In this document: in pieces, positions 1 through 7,444 of the stretch
Layout of the letters: each line of letters opens with the position of its first letter
Numbering within the stretch: position 1 is the stretch's first letter
From: Cellulomonas sp. KRMCY2
GTDB taxonomy: Bacteria; Actinomycetota; Actinomycetes; Actinomycetales; Cellulomonadaceae
DNA: 64,000 nucleotides
Reading direction: 5' to 3'
Assembly (NCBI RefSeq): GCF_000526515.1
Contig: NZ_JAGF01000001.1
Span: 1,550,001 to 1,614,000 of the forward strand
Translations under genes and position numbers: made by a program
The notes under the pieces: generated by a model
What the model saw: the letters and a program-made list of their open reading frames with translations, nothing else
Told to the model about the DNA's origin: nothing
The model's database searches: none

Positions 1-160
1 TCAACGTCACCCACGGGTCGCCCACGCCACCGAAGAAGTTGGCGTGGTCCCACACGGAGATCGCGTCCCATCCCGCGTGTTCCGCGGCGACGGCGATCTC
101 GACCACGTTCCGCGGATCGGTGTACGGCCCGAACGGCACGATCTCGATGCCGAACCTCAT
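1..160 (-). CDS. LLM-class flavin-dependent oxidoreductase, N-terminal fragment (runs off window)
   Basis: The first 53 codons of a gene leaving the window at base 1. The start is ATG at 160. The N-terminus reads MRFGIEIVPFGPYTDPRNVV and continues through AAEHAGWDAISVWDHANFFG. This is the first beta strand and helix of bacterial luciferase-like F420- or FMN-dependent oxidoreductases, where the pattern 'A..AE..G.D...V.DH' is typical. The cofactor and substrate cannot be told from this fragment. The family assignment rests on this N-terminal pattern only. Confidence 0.75.
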   Translation of the reverse strand, partial: MRFGIEIVPFGPYTDPRNVVEIAVAAEHAGWDAISVWDHANFFGGVGDPWVTL

Positions 161-478
161 GGCGCGCTTCTCTCGCGATCGGTACGAGGACGACGCTACG
201 ACCGGGCACCGACATCCCCGAGACCCGACGAGCCCCCAGGCCCGGCATCGCCCACGACCCGACGGCGACCCGCCCGGGACCCGACGGCCACCCGCCCGGG
301 GCCCGCCCGGGACCCGACCGCGACCCACCTCGGCGCGGCCGACGGGCGCGCTCACGACCGGGACCTTGGTCCCTTCCTTGATCAGGGGTCCGCGGAGAGC
401 CTCGAGAGAACGGGGTCCTGACGAAGGGGCCCCGCGCGTACGGCCCAGGTCAGGTCGGCGCGAGCCGGAGGCGGCGCG
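161..478. other. Gene-free stretch with GC-rich short repeats and a possible hairpin
   Basis: No credible coding frame here. Bases about 225-330 are low-complexity repeats of GACCCGAC and CCGCCCGGG. Bases 368-431 could fold: GGTCCCTTC (368-376) pairs with GAAGGGGCC (423-431, one G-U), and inside it TCAGG (382-386) pairs with CCTGA (417-421). It could be a leader or terminator structure before the flavodoxin-like gene. There is no U-tract. Confidence 0.35.
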
Positions 479-1027
479 ATGGCAGCCAGAGTCCTCGTAG
501 CGTTCGCGAGCAAGCACGGCTCGACCAAGGGGATCGCGCACTCGATCGGCGGGGCCCTGTACTCCCATGGGCTCCAGGTGCGAGTCCTGCCTGCCGCGAT
601 CGTCCACACCGTGGCCGACTACGACGCGGTCGTGCTGGGCAGCGCCGTCTACCACGACCACTGGCTGTGGGACGGGTGCAGGTTCCTGCGTCGGATGAAC
701 GGTGAGCTGCGCGACCGGCCGGTCTGGCTGTTCAGCAGCGGACCCGTCGGCGGGACGCCCGACGACGACCTGCGCCTGGTGGCCGTGTGCGGTCCGGACA
801 CCGCGGTCCCGCCCTGCATCGAGCGCTCGCTGCGCGGGCTGGACGTGCTGGGCCATGCCACGTTCGCCGGCAAGGTGAGCGACCGCGCGCTCGGGATGCT
901 CGAGCGCGACATCCCCCGCGGCGACTGGCGGGACTTCCGTCAGGTGGGCCGATGGGGCCGGCGGGTCGGGGAGCATGCGGCGGCCAACGCGCACGTCACC
1001 AGGCCGTCCGTGACCAGGCCTCGGTGA
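479..1027 (+). CDS. Flavodoxin domain-containing protein (HemG-like)
   Basis: A 182-residue protein, probably cytoplasmic. It opens with a strand followed by the FMN-phosphate loop 'FASKHGSTKGIAHSIG' (residues 9-24) and has the second flavodoxin signature 'AVVLGSAVYHDHW' near residue 55. Length and motifs fit the flavodoxin/menaquinone-dependent protoporphyrinogen oxidase (HemG) group. In actinobacteria such proteins are often stand-alone FMN proteins of unknown partner, so a role in haem synthesis is not claimed. GGAGG lies a few bases before the ATG and supports this start. It stands alone, 26 bp before the CopD-CtaG gene. Confidence 0.8.
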   Translation: MAARVLVAFASKHGSTKGIAHSIGGALYSHGLQVRVLPAAIVHTVADYDAVVLGSAVYHDHWLWDGCRFLRRMNGELRDRPVWLFSSGPVGGTPDDDLRLVAVCGPDTAVPPCIERSLRGLDVLGHATFAGKVSDRALGMLERDIPRGDWRDFRQVGRWGRRVGEHAAANAHVTRPSVTRPR

Positions 1028-1041
1028 CCACGCCGTCGCCG

Positions 1042-1047
1042 TAGGGT
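1042..1047 (+). promoter_or_regulatory. -10 element of a probable leaderless promoter
   Basis: TAGGGT is followed by exactly six bases and then the GTG start of the CopD-CtaG gene. The TANNNT-N6-start pattern recurs at many genes in this window and fits actinobacterial leaderless transcription. Confidence 0.5.
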
Positions 1048-1053
1048 TGACGG

Positions 1054-3081
1054 GTGACCCTGGACCTGCCCGCGGTGCCGCGTCGCCTGCCCCCCGCGGG
1101 CGTCGTCGTCGGCGCGGCGGTCGCCCTGGTCGCGGTCGCCGTGGGTGTCGCCTGGTCGGGTGCCGCGTCGCCGGCCGTGCTGGCCGATCCGGGCGCGCTG
1201 GTCCGGTGGGGGCTGCCGCTCACCACGGTGCTCACCGAGCTCGCCGCCGCCGTGACGCTCGGCGCTCTGGTGCTGGCGGCCTTCGTGCTCCCGCGCGGGA
1301 CGGGTCGCACGCCGTCGGACGGACGTGCGTGGGCGGCCATGCCGGTCGTCGCCGCCTGGGCCGCAGGCACCTGGACGGTCGCGAACGTCGCGCTCCTCGT
1401 CCTGACGTATGCGAACGTCGCCGGACGGCCGCTGGACGCCCCGACGTTCGGCTCCGAGCTCGCCCTCTTCGTCTCGGCCGTGTCGCTGGGCCGGTCCCTG
1501 CTGGTCGTGACCCTCGTGGCCGCTGTGACCTGCGTCGTCGCCCTGCTGGTCACCGGCCCGCGCACCGCCCTCGTCGCTGCGCTGCTCGCCGCGTCGGGCC
1601 TGGCGGTGCTGGCCGGGACCGGGCACACCGCCGGCAGCACCAACCACGAGCTCGCCCTGTCCTCGCTGTTCGTGCACCTGACCGGGGTGGCCGTGTGGGT
1701 CGGCGCGCTGGCCGCGCTCGCCCTGGTGGCGCACCGGCTGGGCCGCGACCTGGCGCCGTCGGTCGCGCGGTACTCGACGATCGCCGGCTGGTGCTTCGTG
1801 GCCGTTGCGGTCTCCGGGCTGGTCAACGCCGCGATCCGGCTCGGTGGGATCGACGGGCTCGGCACCCGGTACGGCGCGCTCGTCGTCGTGAAGGTCGCCC
1901 TCTTCGGCGCGCTCGGGGTGTTCGGCGCGACGCATCGGCGCGCCGTCCTGCCGGCCCTGGTGGCTCACGGTGCGGCGCGACGGGTGGGTGACGGCGCGCG
2001 CGCCCCGTGGGGGTTCTGGCGCCTGGTCGCCGTCGAGCTCGCGGTGATGGGCGCCGTCTCCGGCGTCGCGGTCGCGCTCGGCTCGACCGCGCCGCCGGCT
2101 CCGCAGCTGCCCACCGGTGAGCTGACCCCCGCCCTGATCGTCACCGGTCACGTGCTGCCGCCCGCGCCCACCGGGGAGCTGTGGCTCACGAGCTTCCGCT
2201 GGGACCTCGTCCCGGCCCTCGGCGCCCTCGCCGCGGCGGTCGTCTACCTGCGCTGGGTCGGCAGGCTGCGCGCCCGCGGTGACCACTGGCCGCTGCACCG
2301 CACGATCTCGCTGCTCGTCGGGCTCGTCGTGCTCACCTGGGCGACGTCGGGCGGGGCGGCCGTCTACGGCCACGTGCTGTTCAGCGCGCACATGGTGCAG
2401 CACATGACCCTCGTCATGATCATCCCGATCTTCGTCGTGCTCTCCGCGCCGGTCACCCTCGCGGCCCGGGCCCTGCCGGTGCGCGCCGACGGCTCGTTCG
2501 GTCCGCGTGAGCTCATCCTCGGTGTGGTGCACTCGCGGTTCGCCGGGTTCTTCGCCAACCCGATCGTCGCGGCGATCAACTTCGCCGGGTCGATGATCGT
2601 CTTCTACTGGACCGACCTGTTCGCGCTGGCCCTGACGACGTACATCGGGCACCTGGCGATGATCGCCCACTTCTCGCTCGCGGGGTACCTCTTCGTGAAC
2701 GCCCTGATCGGGGTCGACCCCGGTCCCCGGCGGCCCGGCTACCCGCTCCGGATGCTCCTGCTGTTCGCCACCATGGCCTTCCATGCCTTCTTCGGCATCG
2801 CGCTGGTCACCGACGTGACGTTGCTCGTGCCCGAGTGGTTCGGTCTGCTCGGCCGGCCCTGGGGCCCGTCGGCGCTCGAGGACCAGCACACCGGCGGCGC
2901 GATCGCCTGGGGCATCAGCGAGCTGCCGATGCTCGCGATCGCCATCGCGCTGGCCATGGGATGGACCCGCGACGACGAGCGCACGGCACGACGAGGCGAC
3001 CGGGCAGCCGATCGGGACGGGGACGCCGAGCTCGCCGAGTACAACGCGATGCTCGCGCGCCTGGGCGACCGCAAGGACTGA
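1054..3081 (+). CDS. CopD domain / CtaG cytochrome c oxidase assembly fusion, integral membrane
   Basis: A 675-residue polytopic membrane protein with two domains. Residues about 15-345 resemble the copper-resistance CopD family: many hydrophobic helices and the segment 'GHTAGSTNHELALSSLFVH' followed by 'TGVAVWVGAL'. Residues about 370-640 match the caa3-type CtaG family, with the His-rich helix 'HMVQHMTLVMIIP'. The fusion is common in actinobacteria and is thought to handle copper at the membrane for cytochrome oxidase assembly. The GTG start fits the leaderless -10 box six bases upstream. The C-terminal tail is charged and probably cytoplasmic. Confidence 0.9.
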   Translation: MTLDLPAVPRRLPPAGVVVGAAVALVAVAVGVAWSGAASPAVLADPGALVRWGLPLTTVLTELAAAVTLGALVLAAFVLPRGTGRTPSDGRAWAAMPVVAAWAAGTWTVANVALLVLTYANVAGRPLDAPTFGSELALFVSAVSLGRSLLVVTLVAAVTCVVALLVTGPRTALVAALLAASGLAVLAGTGHTAGSTNHELALSSLFVHLTGVAVWVGALAALALVAHRLGRDLAPSVARYSTIAGWCFVAVAVSGLVNAAIRLGGIDGLGTRYGALVVVKVALFGALGVFGATHRRAVLPALVAHGAARRVGDGARAPWGFWRLVAVELAVMGAVSGVAVALGSTAPPAPQLPTGELTPALIVTGHVLPPAPTGELWLTSFRWDLVPALGALAAAVVYLRWVGRLRARGDHWPLHRTISLLVGLVVLTWATSGGAAVYGHVLFSAHMVQHMTLVMIIPIFVVLSAPVTLAARALPVRADGSFGPRELILGVVHSRFAGFFANPIVAAINFAGSMIVFYWTDLFALALTTYIGHLAMIAHFSLAGYLFVNALIGVDPGPRRPGYPLRMLLLFATMAFHAFFGIALVTDVTLLVPEWFGLLGRPWGPSALEDQHTGGAIAWGISELPMLAIAIALAMGWTRDDERTARRGDRAADRDGDAELAEYNAMLARLGDRKD

Positions 3082-3182
3082 CCCGGGCGCATTCACCCGC
3101 TCTCGACGGGCGCGATGCGCACACCTCAGCCATGCTCGGGGTCGAACGGACGGTCGATCGACCGCCACCAAGGAGGCTTCTC

Positions 3183-3413
3183 GTGGGTATCGGCTCTGGC
3201 ATCTTCCTCATCGTCATCGGCGCGATCCTTGCCTTCGCGCTCTCGCCCGACACCTGGTCGGTCGTCAACCTCAACATCGTCGGCTACATCATGATCTTCG
3301 CCGGCATCGCCGCGATCGTGCTGGCGCTGGTGCTCAACCAGCAGCGCACCCACACGAGCCACCGTGAGGTCATCGAGCGCTACGAGGACCGCACGCCGCC
3401 GCCCGCGATCTGA
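3183..3413 (+). CDS. DUF6458 family small membrane protein
   Basis: A 76-residue protein with two predicted transmembrane helices: 'GIFLIVIGAILAFAL' near the N-terminus and 'VVNLNIVGYIMIFAGIAAIV' in the middle. A short polar tail with HREV and ending PPPAI follows. This layout matches the DUF6458 family of actinobacterial membrane proteins, whose function is unknown. An open frame extends upstream to 2835, but the GTG at 3183 is chosen because AGGAGG sits at 3171-3176 with ideal spacing and the family starts at this point. Confidence 0.8.
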   Translation: MGIGSGIFLIVIGAILAFALSPDTWSVVNLNIVGYIMIFAGIAAIVLALVLNQQRTHTSHREVIERYEDRTPPPAI

Positions 3414-3416
3414 CGG

Positions 3417-3468
3417 CTGCCGCAGGTCGACCCTCAGGCGACAGTTGCCGCAGGTCGACGCTCAGGCG
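3417..3468. repeat. Two near-identical 24-bp direct repeats
   Basis: CTGCCGCAGGTCGACCCTCA (3417 onward) recurs as TTGCCGCAGGTCGACGCTCA (3445 onward), each followed by GGCG, offset 28 bp. The second copy includes the stop codon region of the broken anti-sigma gene on the minus strand, so the 3' end of that gene looks locally duplicated. Confidence 0.6.
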
Positions 3469-4162
3469 TCGAGGATGCCGTGGATGATGCTGGCCCCCGA
3501 GTGCGCCGGGTTCCCGTCGTAGGGCTCCTCCGACACGTCGACCACCGGGAAGTCGCCCAGGTCGAGACCGGCGGGGACGGTGAAGGTGCCCTCGGTGCCC
3601 TCGAGCACACCGAGGCTGACCAGCCGGCTCACCTCGCGGTCGATCAGCCACACCTCCCGGAAGCCACCGTCGCCCTGCTCGGCGTCGAGCGTCACGACCA
3701 GGAGTCGCTGACCGTCGGACCCCTCCTCGACGACGGCCTGGCCGGTGGTGTCCCAGCCCGGCAGCGGCTCGAGCACGGCCCGGGCGACCACGGTGGGCGC
3801 GGTCGCGGCGTCGTCCCCGCCGCGGCGACCCACGGTGCCCGCCGTGCGCGCAGCGGTACGACGGGTGCGCGCACCCCGGCGGCGTCGGGCGCGGTCGCGG
3901 GTGCGGCGTCGCTCGCCGGGGCGCTGCCGCCGGCCGCCGCGTCGGTGAGCCCGAGCTCGGCCTGGATGGCGTGCCACACGGCGTCGGGCGGGGCCACGAG
4001 CGCGTCGACCGGGCTCAGGGCCCGTCCGGTCGACACCACGAGGGCGAGCGAGTCGATCTCGTCGCGGCACTGCCGACAGGTCAGGAGGTGGACGCGGTCG
4101 ACGCTGCTCGCCGGCTCGCCCAGCGCGAGCAGCGCCAGGTCGTGCGGGTCAATGTGCTCCAC
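3462..4162 (-). pseudogene. RskA-like anti-sigma factor, frameshifted with transmembrane segment missing
   Basis: The N-terminal part is read in one frame from ATG 4162. It has a zinc-finger-like anti-sigma domain with 'HLLTCRQCRDEIDSLA' (HxxxCxxC) and a proline/alanine linker ending 'RARRAPWVAAAG'. The C-terminal RskA-type extracytoplasmic domain ('GGDDAATAPTVVARAVLEPL' to 'GNPAHSGASIIHGILDA') is read in a different frame and ends at 3462. The frames meet near 3800-3815. The expected membrane helix should lie exactly there and is absent, as if a segment between two GTCGCCGCGGCGGG-like ends was lost out of frame. The gene overlaps the sigma gene by 14 bp. A sequencing or assembly error in this GC-rich stretch is the main alternative. 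Confidence 0.75.
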
Positions 4163-4730
4163 CGCTGCCCACCTCCAACCTGTCCCGCAGGCGCAGCAGG
4201 CTGCGTCTGATGTGGCTCTTGACGGTCCCCAGCGGCAGGGCGAGCCGCTGGGCGATCTCGTCGTGCGTCAGGTCGTCGTAGAACGCCAGCACCAGGATCG
4301 TGCGCTGGGGCTCGCCGAGGCGTGCCATCTCGTCCGCGACGGTGAGTCGCTCGGCCAGCGCCGCGGTCTCCGGCTCCGGGTCCGGCCCGGTCGTGCTCGC
4401 CACAGCCAGCTGGTTGCGGCGGTCACGGCTGCGCCGGGCGTGCACGTCCGCGACGGCGTGCCGGGTGATCCCGGTCAGCCAGGCCATCAGCGGTGAGCGC
4501 CGTGGATCGAACCCGGATCGTCCCCGCCATGCGCTGACGAACACCTGCTGCGTCACGTCCTCCGCATCGCTCGGGTCGCCGAGCGACAGCAGGGCGAGCG
4601 TGTGCACGAAGGCCGACCAGCGACGGTACGACTCCGCGAGGGCGGCCTCGTCACCTGCGACGAAGGCCTGGCCGAGGGCATGGTCCTCCCAGGTCGCAGG
4701 CCCGTCGGCAGCCAGGGCTCGCGCTGACAT
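4149..4730 (-). CDS. sigK: ECF sigma factor, SigK-like
   Basis: A 193-residue extracytoplasmic-function sigma factor. Region 2 includes '[20 protein letters not shown]' (residues about 52-71). Region 4 has '[20 protein letters not shown]' followed by '[10 protein letters not shown]', the -35-recognition helix-turn-helix. The ATG at 4730 is chosen because GAGGAGG precedes it on the coding strand. Downstream and overlapping by 14 bp is an RskA-like anti-sigma gene, the usual SigK partner. That partner appears disrupted, so this factor may be poorly restrained if the frameshift is real. The SigK name is from family resemblance and context. Confidence 0.85.
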   Translation of the reverse strand: MSARALAADGPATWEDHALGQAFVAGDEAALAESYRRWSAFVHTLALLSLGDPSDAEDVTQQVFVSAWRGRSGFDPRRSPLMAWLTGITRHAVADVHARRSRDRRNQLAVASTTGPDPEPETAALAERLTVADEMARLGEPQRTILVLAFYDDLTHDEIAQRLALPLGTVKSHIRRSLLRLRDRLEVGSGGAH

Positions 4731-4824
4731 GGACAGCGGGAACCTCCTCGGCGGCATCGGTGTCGCGGACGTCGTCCGCAACGGTAGCGGGCCCGCCTCC
4801 GGACGACTCTCGGTTCCCGCCACG

Positions 4825-5026
4825 TCAGGTGTCGGGGACCGGCAGCGCGGTGACGATCGAAGCTGTCCAGGGTGAGGTCGCCGTTGACGTAGACGTCGAC
4901 CGTCAGGTCGGGCACGCCGTGCAGCACCGAGAGGGTCGCGTCGCCGTCCGCCGCCGCGGCGGGCAGCGCGGAGCCGAGGGCGAGCACGAGGCCGGCGGCG
5001 CCGCCGGCGATGAGTCGAGTACGCAT
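4825..5026 (-). pseudogene. DUF4397 exported protein, truncated remnant
   Basis: It starts with ATG at 5026 and a clear Sec signal peptide ('[20 protein letters not shown]', cleavage near AAA-AD). The beginning of a DUF4397 domain follows ('[20 protein letters not shown]'). About 56 residues in, the homology stops. The frame then runs on into sequence that overlaps the sigma gene in another frame, while a neighbouring frame reads [10 protein letters not shown] and stops at 4825. A full DUF4397 protein needs well over 150 more residues, so most of the gene has been deleted. It lies directly upstream of the sigma factor on the same strand and was probably a member of its regulon. Confidence 0.65.
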
Positions 5027-5173
5027 GGTTCCTCCTGGAGCGGGCCCCGAGGGGCTGCTGAGCTGATTGACACCTCTCTACTGCGCGAGGTGCCGTTCTG
5101 GATGCAGCCAGGAGGAAGAGGCTGTCGCCGCGCGGCTGCCGCGGGCGCGACGGGTTCGGCGCGTGCCCGCCGG

Positions 5174-5965
5174 TCAGCGCAGGGCGGCCTCGGCGATGGC
5201 GTGCGCCAGGTCGACCGGACGGGAGAACATCGGCCAGTGGCCGGTCGGCAGGTCGACGTACTCGACGTCGGTCATGTCCGGCAGCTCGGCCGGCAGCTGC
5301 CCGGCAGCCACCAGCTCCCGGATCAGGGTCGACGGCATGCTCGTGCAGATGAGCGTCACCGGGACGCTCAGCCGTCGGGCGTCGGCCAGGTGGAGGGGTG
5401 TGGCCGCGACCCCGGTCGGGTGCGGCACGGCGCGCTCGCGGAAGCGCGCGAGGGCGGCGTCGTCCAGCCCGGCCAGGCTGCTCCCCTCGGCCTCGAGCGC
5501 CTCCCACGACGGCAGCGGCACATCGGCCGCCCGCTCGCCGGGCACGTCCGGCTCGGATGCGGCCTCCGCGGGCGGCTCCGGTCGCAGCACGACGCCGTCG
5601 CGCATCGGACCGCTGTCGACGTAGACCACGCGTCGGATGCGGCCGGGGCGCCGGTCGACGACGCCGTGCACCACGAGGCCGCCGCCGCTGTGACCGACCA
5701 GCACGACGTCGTCGTCGAGCGCGTCGAGCCCGTCGACCACGTCCAGCACGGCACCGAGGTGGTCGTCGAGGGTGATCCGCGTGCGATCGTCGTCGACCGA
5801 GTCGAGCCCGGGGAGGGTCACCGCATGCGGGACCAGGCCGGCGTCACGCAGGCCGGGCAGGACGTCGTCCCAGGCCCAGCCGCCGAGCCAGAAGCCCGGG
5901 ACGAGGACGACGTGGACGGTGTGGCTGGCGTGACTGGTGTGCAGCTCAGGGGTGTGGGTGCTCAT
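5174..5965 (-). CDS. Alpha/beta hydrolase
   Basis: A 263-residue serine hydrolase of the alpha/beta fold. After a His/Thr-rich start it has '[20 protein letters not shown]' (oxyanion-hole strand and loop), the nucleophile elbow '[14 protein letters not shown]' (GHSGG), and a C-terminal '[12 protein letters not shown]' with the catalytic His. It resembles the EstA/salicylate esterase-like group; the substrate is unknown. The ATG at 5965 is the start closest to the divergent WYL-domain regulator, with a 51-bp intergenic region carrying a perfect inverted repeat. That regulator is therefore the likely controller. Confidence 0.85.
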   Translation of the reverse strand: MSTHTPELHTSHASHTVHVVLVPGFWLGGWAWDDVLPGLRDAGLVPHAVTLPGLDSVDDDRTRITLDDHLGAVLDVVDGLDALDDDVVLVGHSGGGLVVHGVVDRRPGRIRRVVYVDSGPMRDGVVLRPEPPAEAASEPDVPGERAADVPLPSWEALEAEGSSLAGLDDAALARFRERAVPHPTGVAATPLHLADARRLSVPVTLICTSMPSTLIRELVAAGQLPAELPDMTDVEYVDLPTGHWPMFSRPVDLAHAIAEAALR

Positions 5966-5987
5966 GGGACCAGGATGCCGGGGGCCT

Positions 5988-6007
5988 GGTGACACCTGTC
6001 TGTCACC
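5988..6007. promoter_or_regulatory. Palindromic operator between hydrolase and WYL regulator
   Basis: GGTGACA-CCTGTC-TGTCACC is a perfect 7+7 inverted repeat with a 6-bp spacer. It lies in the 51-bp gap between the divergent genes. Its right half overlaps a possible -10 (CACCAT, 6004-6009) seven bases before the regulator start, so autoregulation is likely. Confidence 0.65.
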
Positions 6008-6016
6008 ATTGTCGCC

Positions 6017-6781
6017 ATGAACCGTACGGATCGCCTGTACGCGATCGCCGAGGAGCTGCGGCGGGTGGGACGCGGCGGGACGACGGGCGCCCGGCTGGCC
6101 CGTGCGTTCGAGGTCAGCGAGCGCACGATCAAGCGCGACATCGCCGCGCTGCAGCAGACCGGCGCGCCGATCTGGGCACAGGCCGGGCCAGGCGGTGGGT
6201 ACGTGCTGGACGGTTCGGCGAGCCTCCCGCCGGTCAACTTCACGCATGCCCAGGCCGTCGCGGTGGCCGTCGCCCTCGCGGCCCTGCCGCCGGGCACTCC
6301 GTTCGCCGTCGACGGCGCCGCGGCGCGCGGCAAGGTGTGGGACGCGCTCGGGCCGGCGGACCGCGCGCTCGCCGCGGAGCTGACGCGACGCGTGTGGTTC
6401 GACACCGCCGAGCGGCCGGACACCGCCGGCTCCGCCGGCTCCTCGGACACCGCCGGCTCCTCGGACACCGCCGAACCCGGCGTGCTGCGTGCCGTCGAGC
6501 AGGCGCTGGCACGGCGCCGGGTCCTGGCCATCACCTACCGGTCCGCCGACGGAGCGGTGACTCGTCGGTCGGTCGAGCCGATCCTGCTGGCCCATGCGGA
6601 GCACCGGTGGTACCTGGTCGCGTGGTGTCGTTCGCGGACGGCTGTGCGGTGGTTCCGGCTCGCACGGATCGAGAAGGCCGACCTCACCCACGAGCAATAC
6701 CCACCGCACGAGGTCGCCGAGGTCGGCGCGCCACCGGTGGGCGCCCGGCCGGTGAGCGCGACGGGGCCGGGAACGGGGTAG
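6017..6781 (+). CDS. HTH-WYL domain transcriptional regulator
   Basis: A 254-residue regulator. The N-terminal HTH_11/DeoR-like winged helix covers residues 1-60 ('LARAFEVSERTIKRDIAALQ' is the recognition region, then 'GGGYVLDGSASLPP'). The C-terminal WYL domain covers about residues 155-235, with 'EPILLAHAEHRWYLVAWCRS' carrying the W-Y-L core and 'RWFRLARIEKA'. WYL proteins bind nucleic acid or small ligands and usually regulate neighbours. A short internal duplication near residue 135 encodes the SAGSSDTAGSSDTA linker. It is divergent from the alpha/beta hydrolase and shares the palindrome at 5988-6007. Confidence 0.88.
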   Translation: MNRTDRLYAIAEELRRVGRGGTTGARLARAFEVSERTIKRDIAALQQTGAPIWAQAGPGGGYVLDGSASLPPVNFTHAQAVAVAVALAALPPGTPFAVDGAAARGKVWDALGPADRALAAELTRRVWFDTAERPDTAGSAGSSDTAGSSDTAEPGVLRAVEQALARRRVLAITYRSADGAVTRRSVEPILLAHAEHRWYLVAWCRSRTAVRWFRLARIEKADLTHEQYPPHEVAEVGAPPVGARPVSATGPGTG

Positions 6782-6814
6782 GTCACCTCGGCGGAGCGCT
6801 CTCCGCCCGGCCCG

Positions 6815-7324
6815 TCAGCGGAGTCGGACGACGTCGCCGACCGTCGCCGTCACGTGCACCACGGCCTCGCGCAGGTCCACCGCCGTGACCAGCACCCCGG
6901 TGGCCCTGGCGTCGACCACGTCCTGGACCCGGACGACGACCATCGGCTCGCCCGGCTCCCCCGGCTCCTCCGCCCCGCCCACGACCGTGACCAGCCCCTC
7001 GGGCAGACCCTGCCTGCGCAGGGCGGCGTTGACCGGACCGATGAGGTGACCCAGGAGCTTGTGCGCCGGCAGCCCCCGGGCGTGCGCGGTGACCGTCAGT
7101 CGCGCCACGCCGTCGTCGTACCCCGCGAGCCTCGCGGTGACCGCCATCGTCCCCGCGGCCGCGGCGGCGAGCCGCAGGGCGCGCGAGGCGTCCGGGATCT
7201 GCCGCAGGTCGATCTCGGCATGGACGACCGAGCCGTCGGCGCGCACCGACCGGACCAGGGGCGGGAGCGGACCGGTCGCGGTCGCCAGGGCGAGAGCCTC
7301 GGTGAAGGGGAGCGCGAGCTGCAT
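6815..7324 (-). CDS. Conserved hypothetical protein
   Basis: A 169-residue protein I do not recognise. It starts MQLALPFTEALALATATGPL after an AGGAGAA ribosome site. It has no signal peptide or strong membrane helix. The composition alternates short strands ('GTMAVTARLAGYDDGVARLT') and helices ('LLGHLIGPVNAALRRQGLP'), suggesting a small alpha/beta fold that may repeat in its two halves. It is convergent with the WYL regulator (33-bp gap) and divergent from the thioredoxin/NHL gene. Confidence 0.6.
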   Translation of the reverse strand: MQLALPFTEALALATATGPLPPLVRSVRADGSVVHAEIDLRQIPDASRALRLAAAAAGTMAVTARLAGYDDGVARLTVTAHARGLPAHKLLGHLIGPVNAALRRQGLPEGLVTVVGGAEEPGEPGEPMVVVRVQDVVDARATGVLVTAVDLREAVVHVTATVGDVVRLR

Positions 7325-7444
7325 CAGTTCTCCTGGGCACGGGGAGGTCGTCGGTCACCACCGTACGGGTGACCCGGCGAACGGGCGGGCCGGGATGCGG
7401 CGGGCGCCGGGCGCCGGCCGGATGGCAGGTCCGCCACCCGCCCG

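Noticed and set aside
940..3171. Long open frame antisense to the CopD-CtaG gene
   Set aside because: Arg/Gly/Asp-rich composition typical of mirror frames in high-GC DNA; the + strand encodes a well-recognised membrane protein over the same bases.
4149..5507. Sigma factor gene starting near 5507
   Set aside because: The upstream frame is Arg/Gly/Pro-rich and overlaps the DUF4397 remnant; GAGGAGG and family length support ATG 4730.
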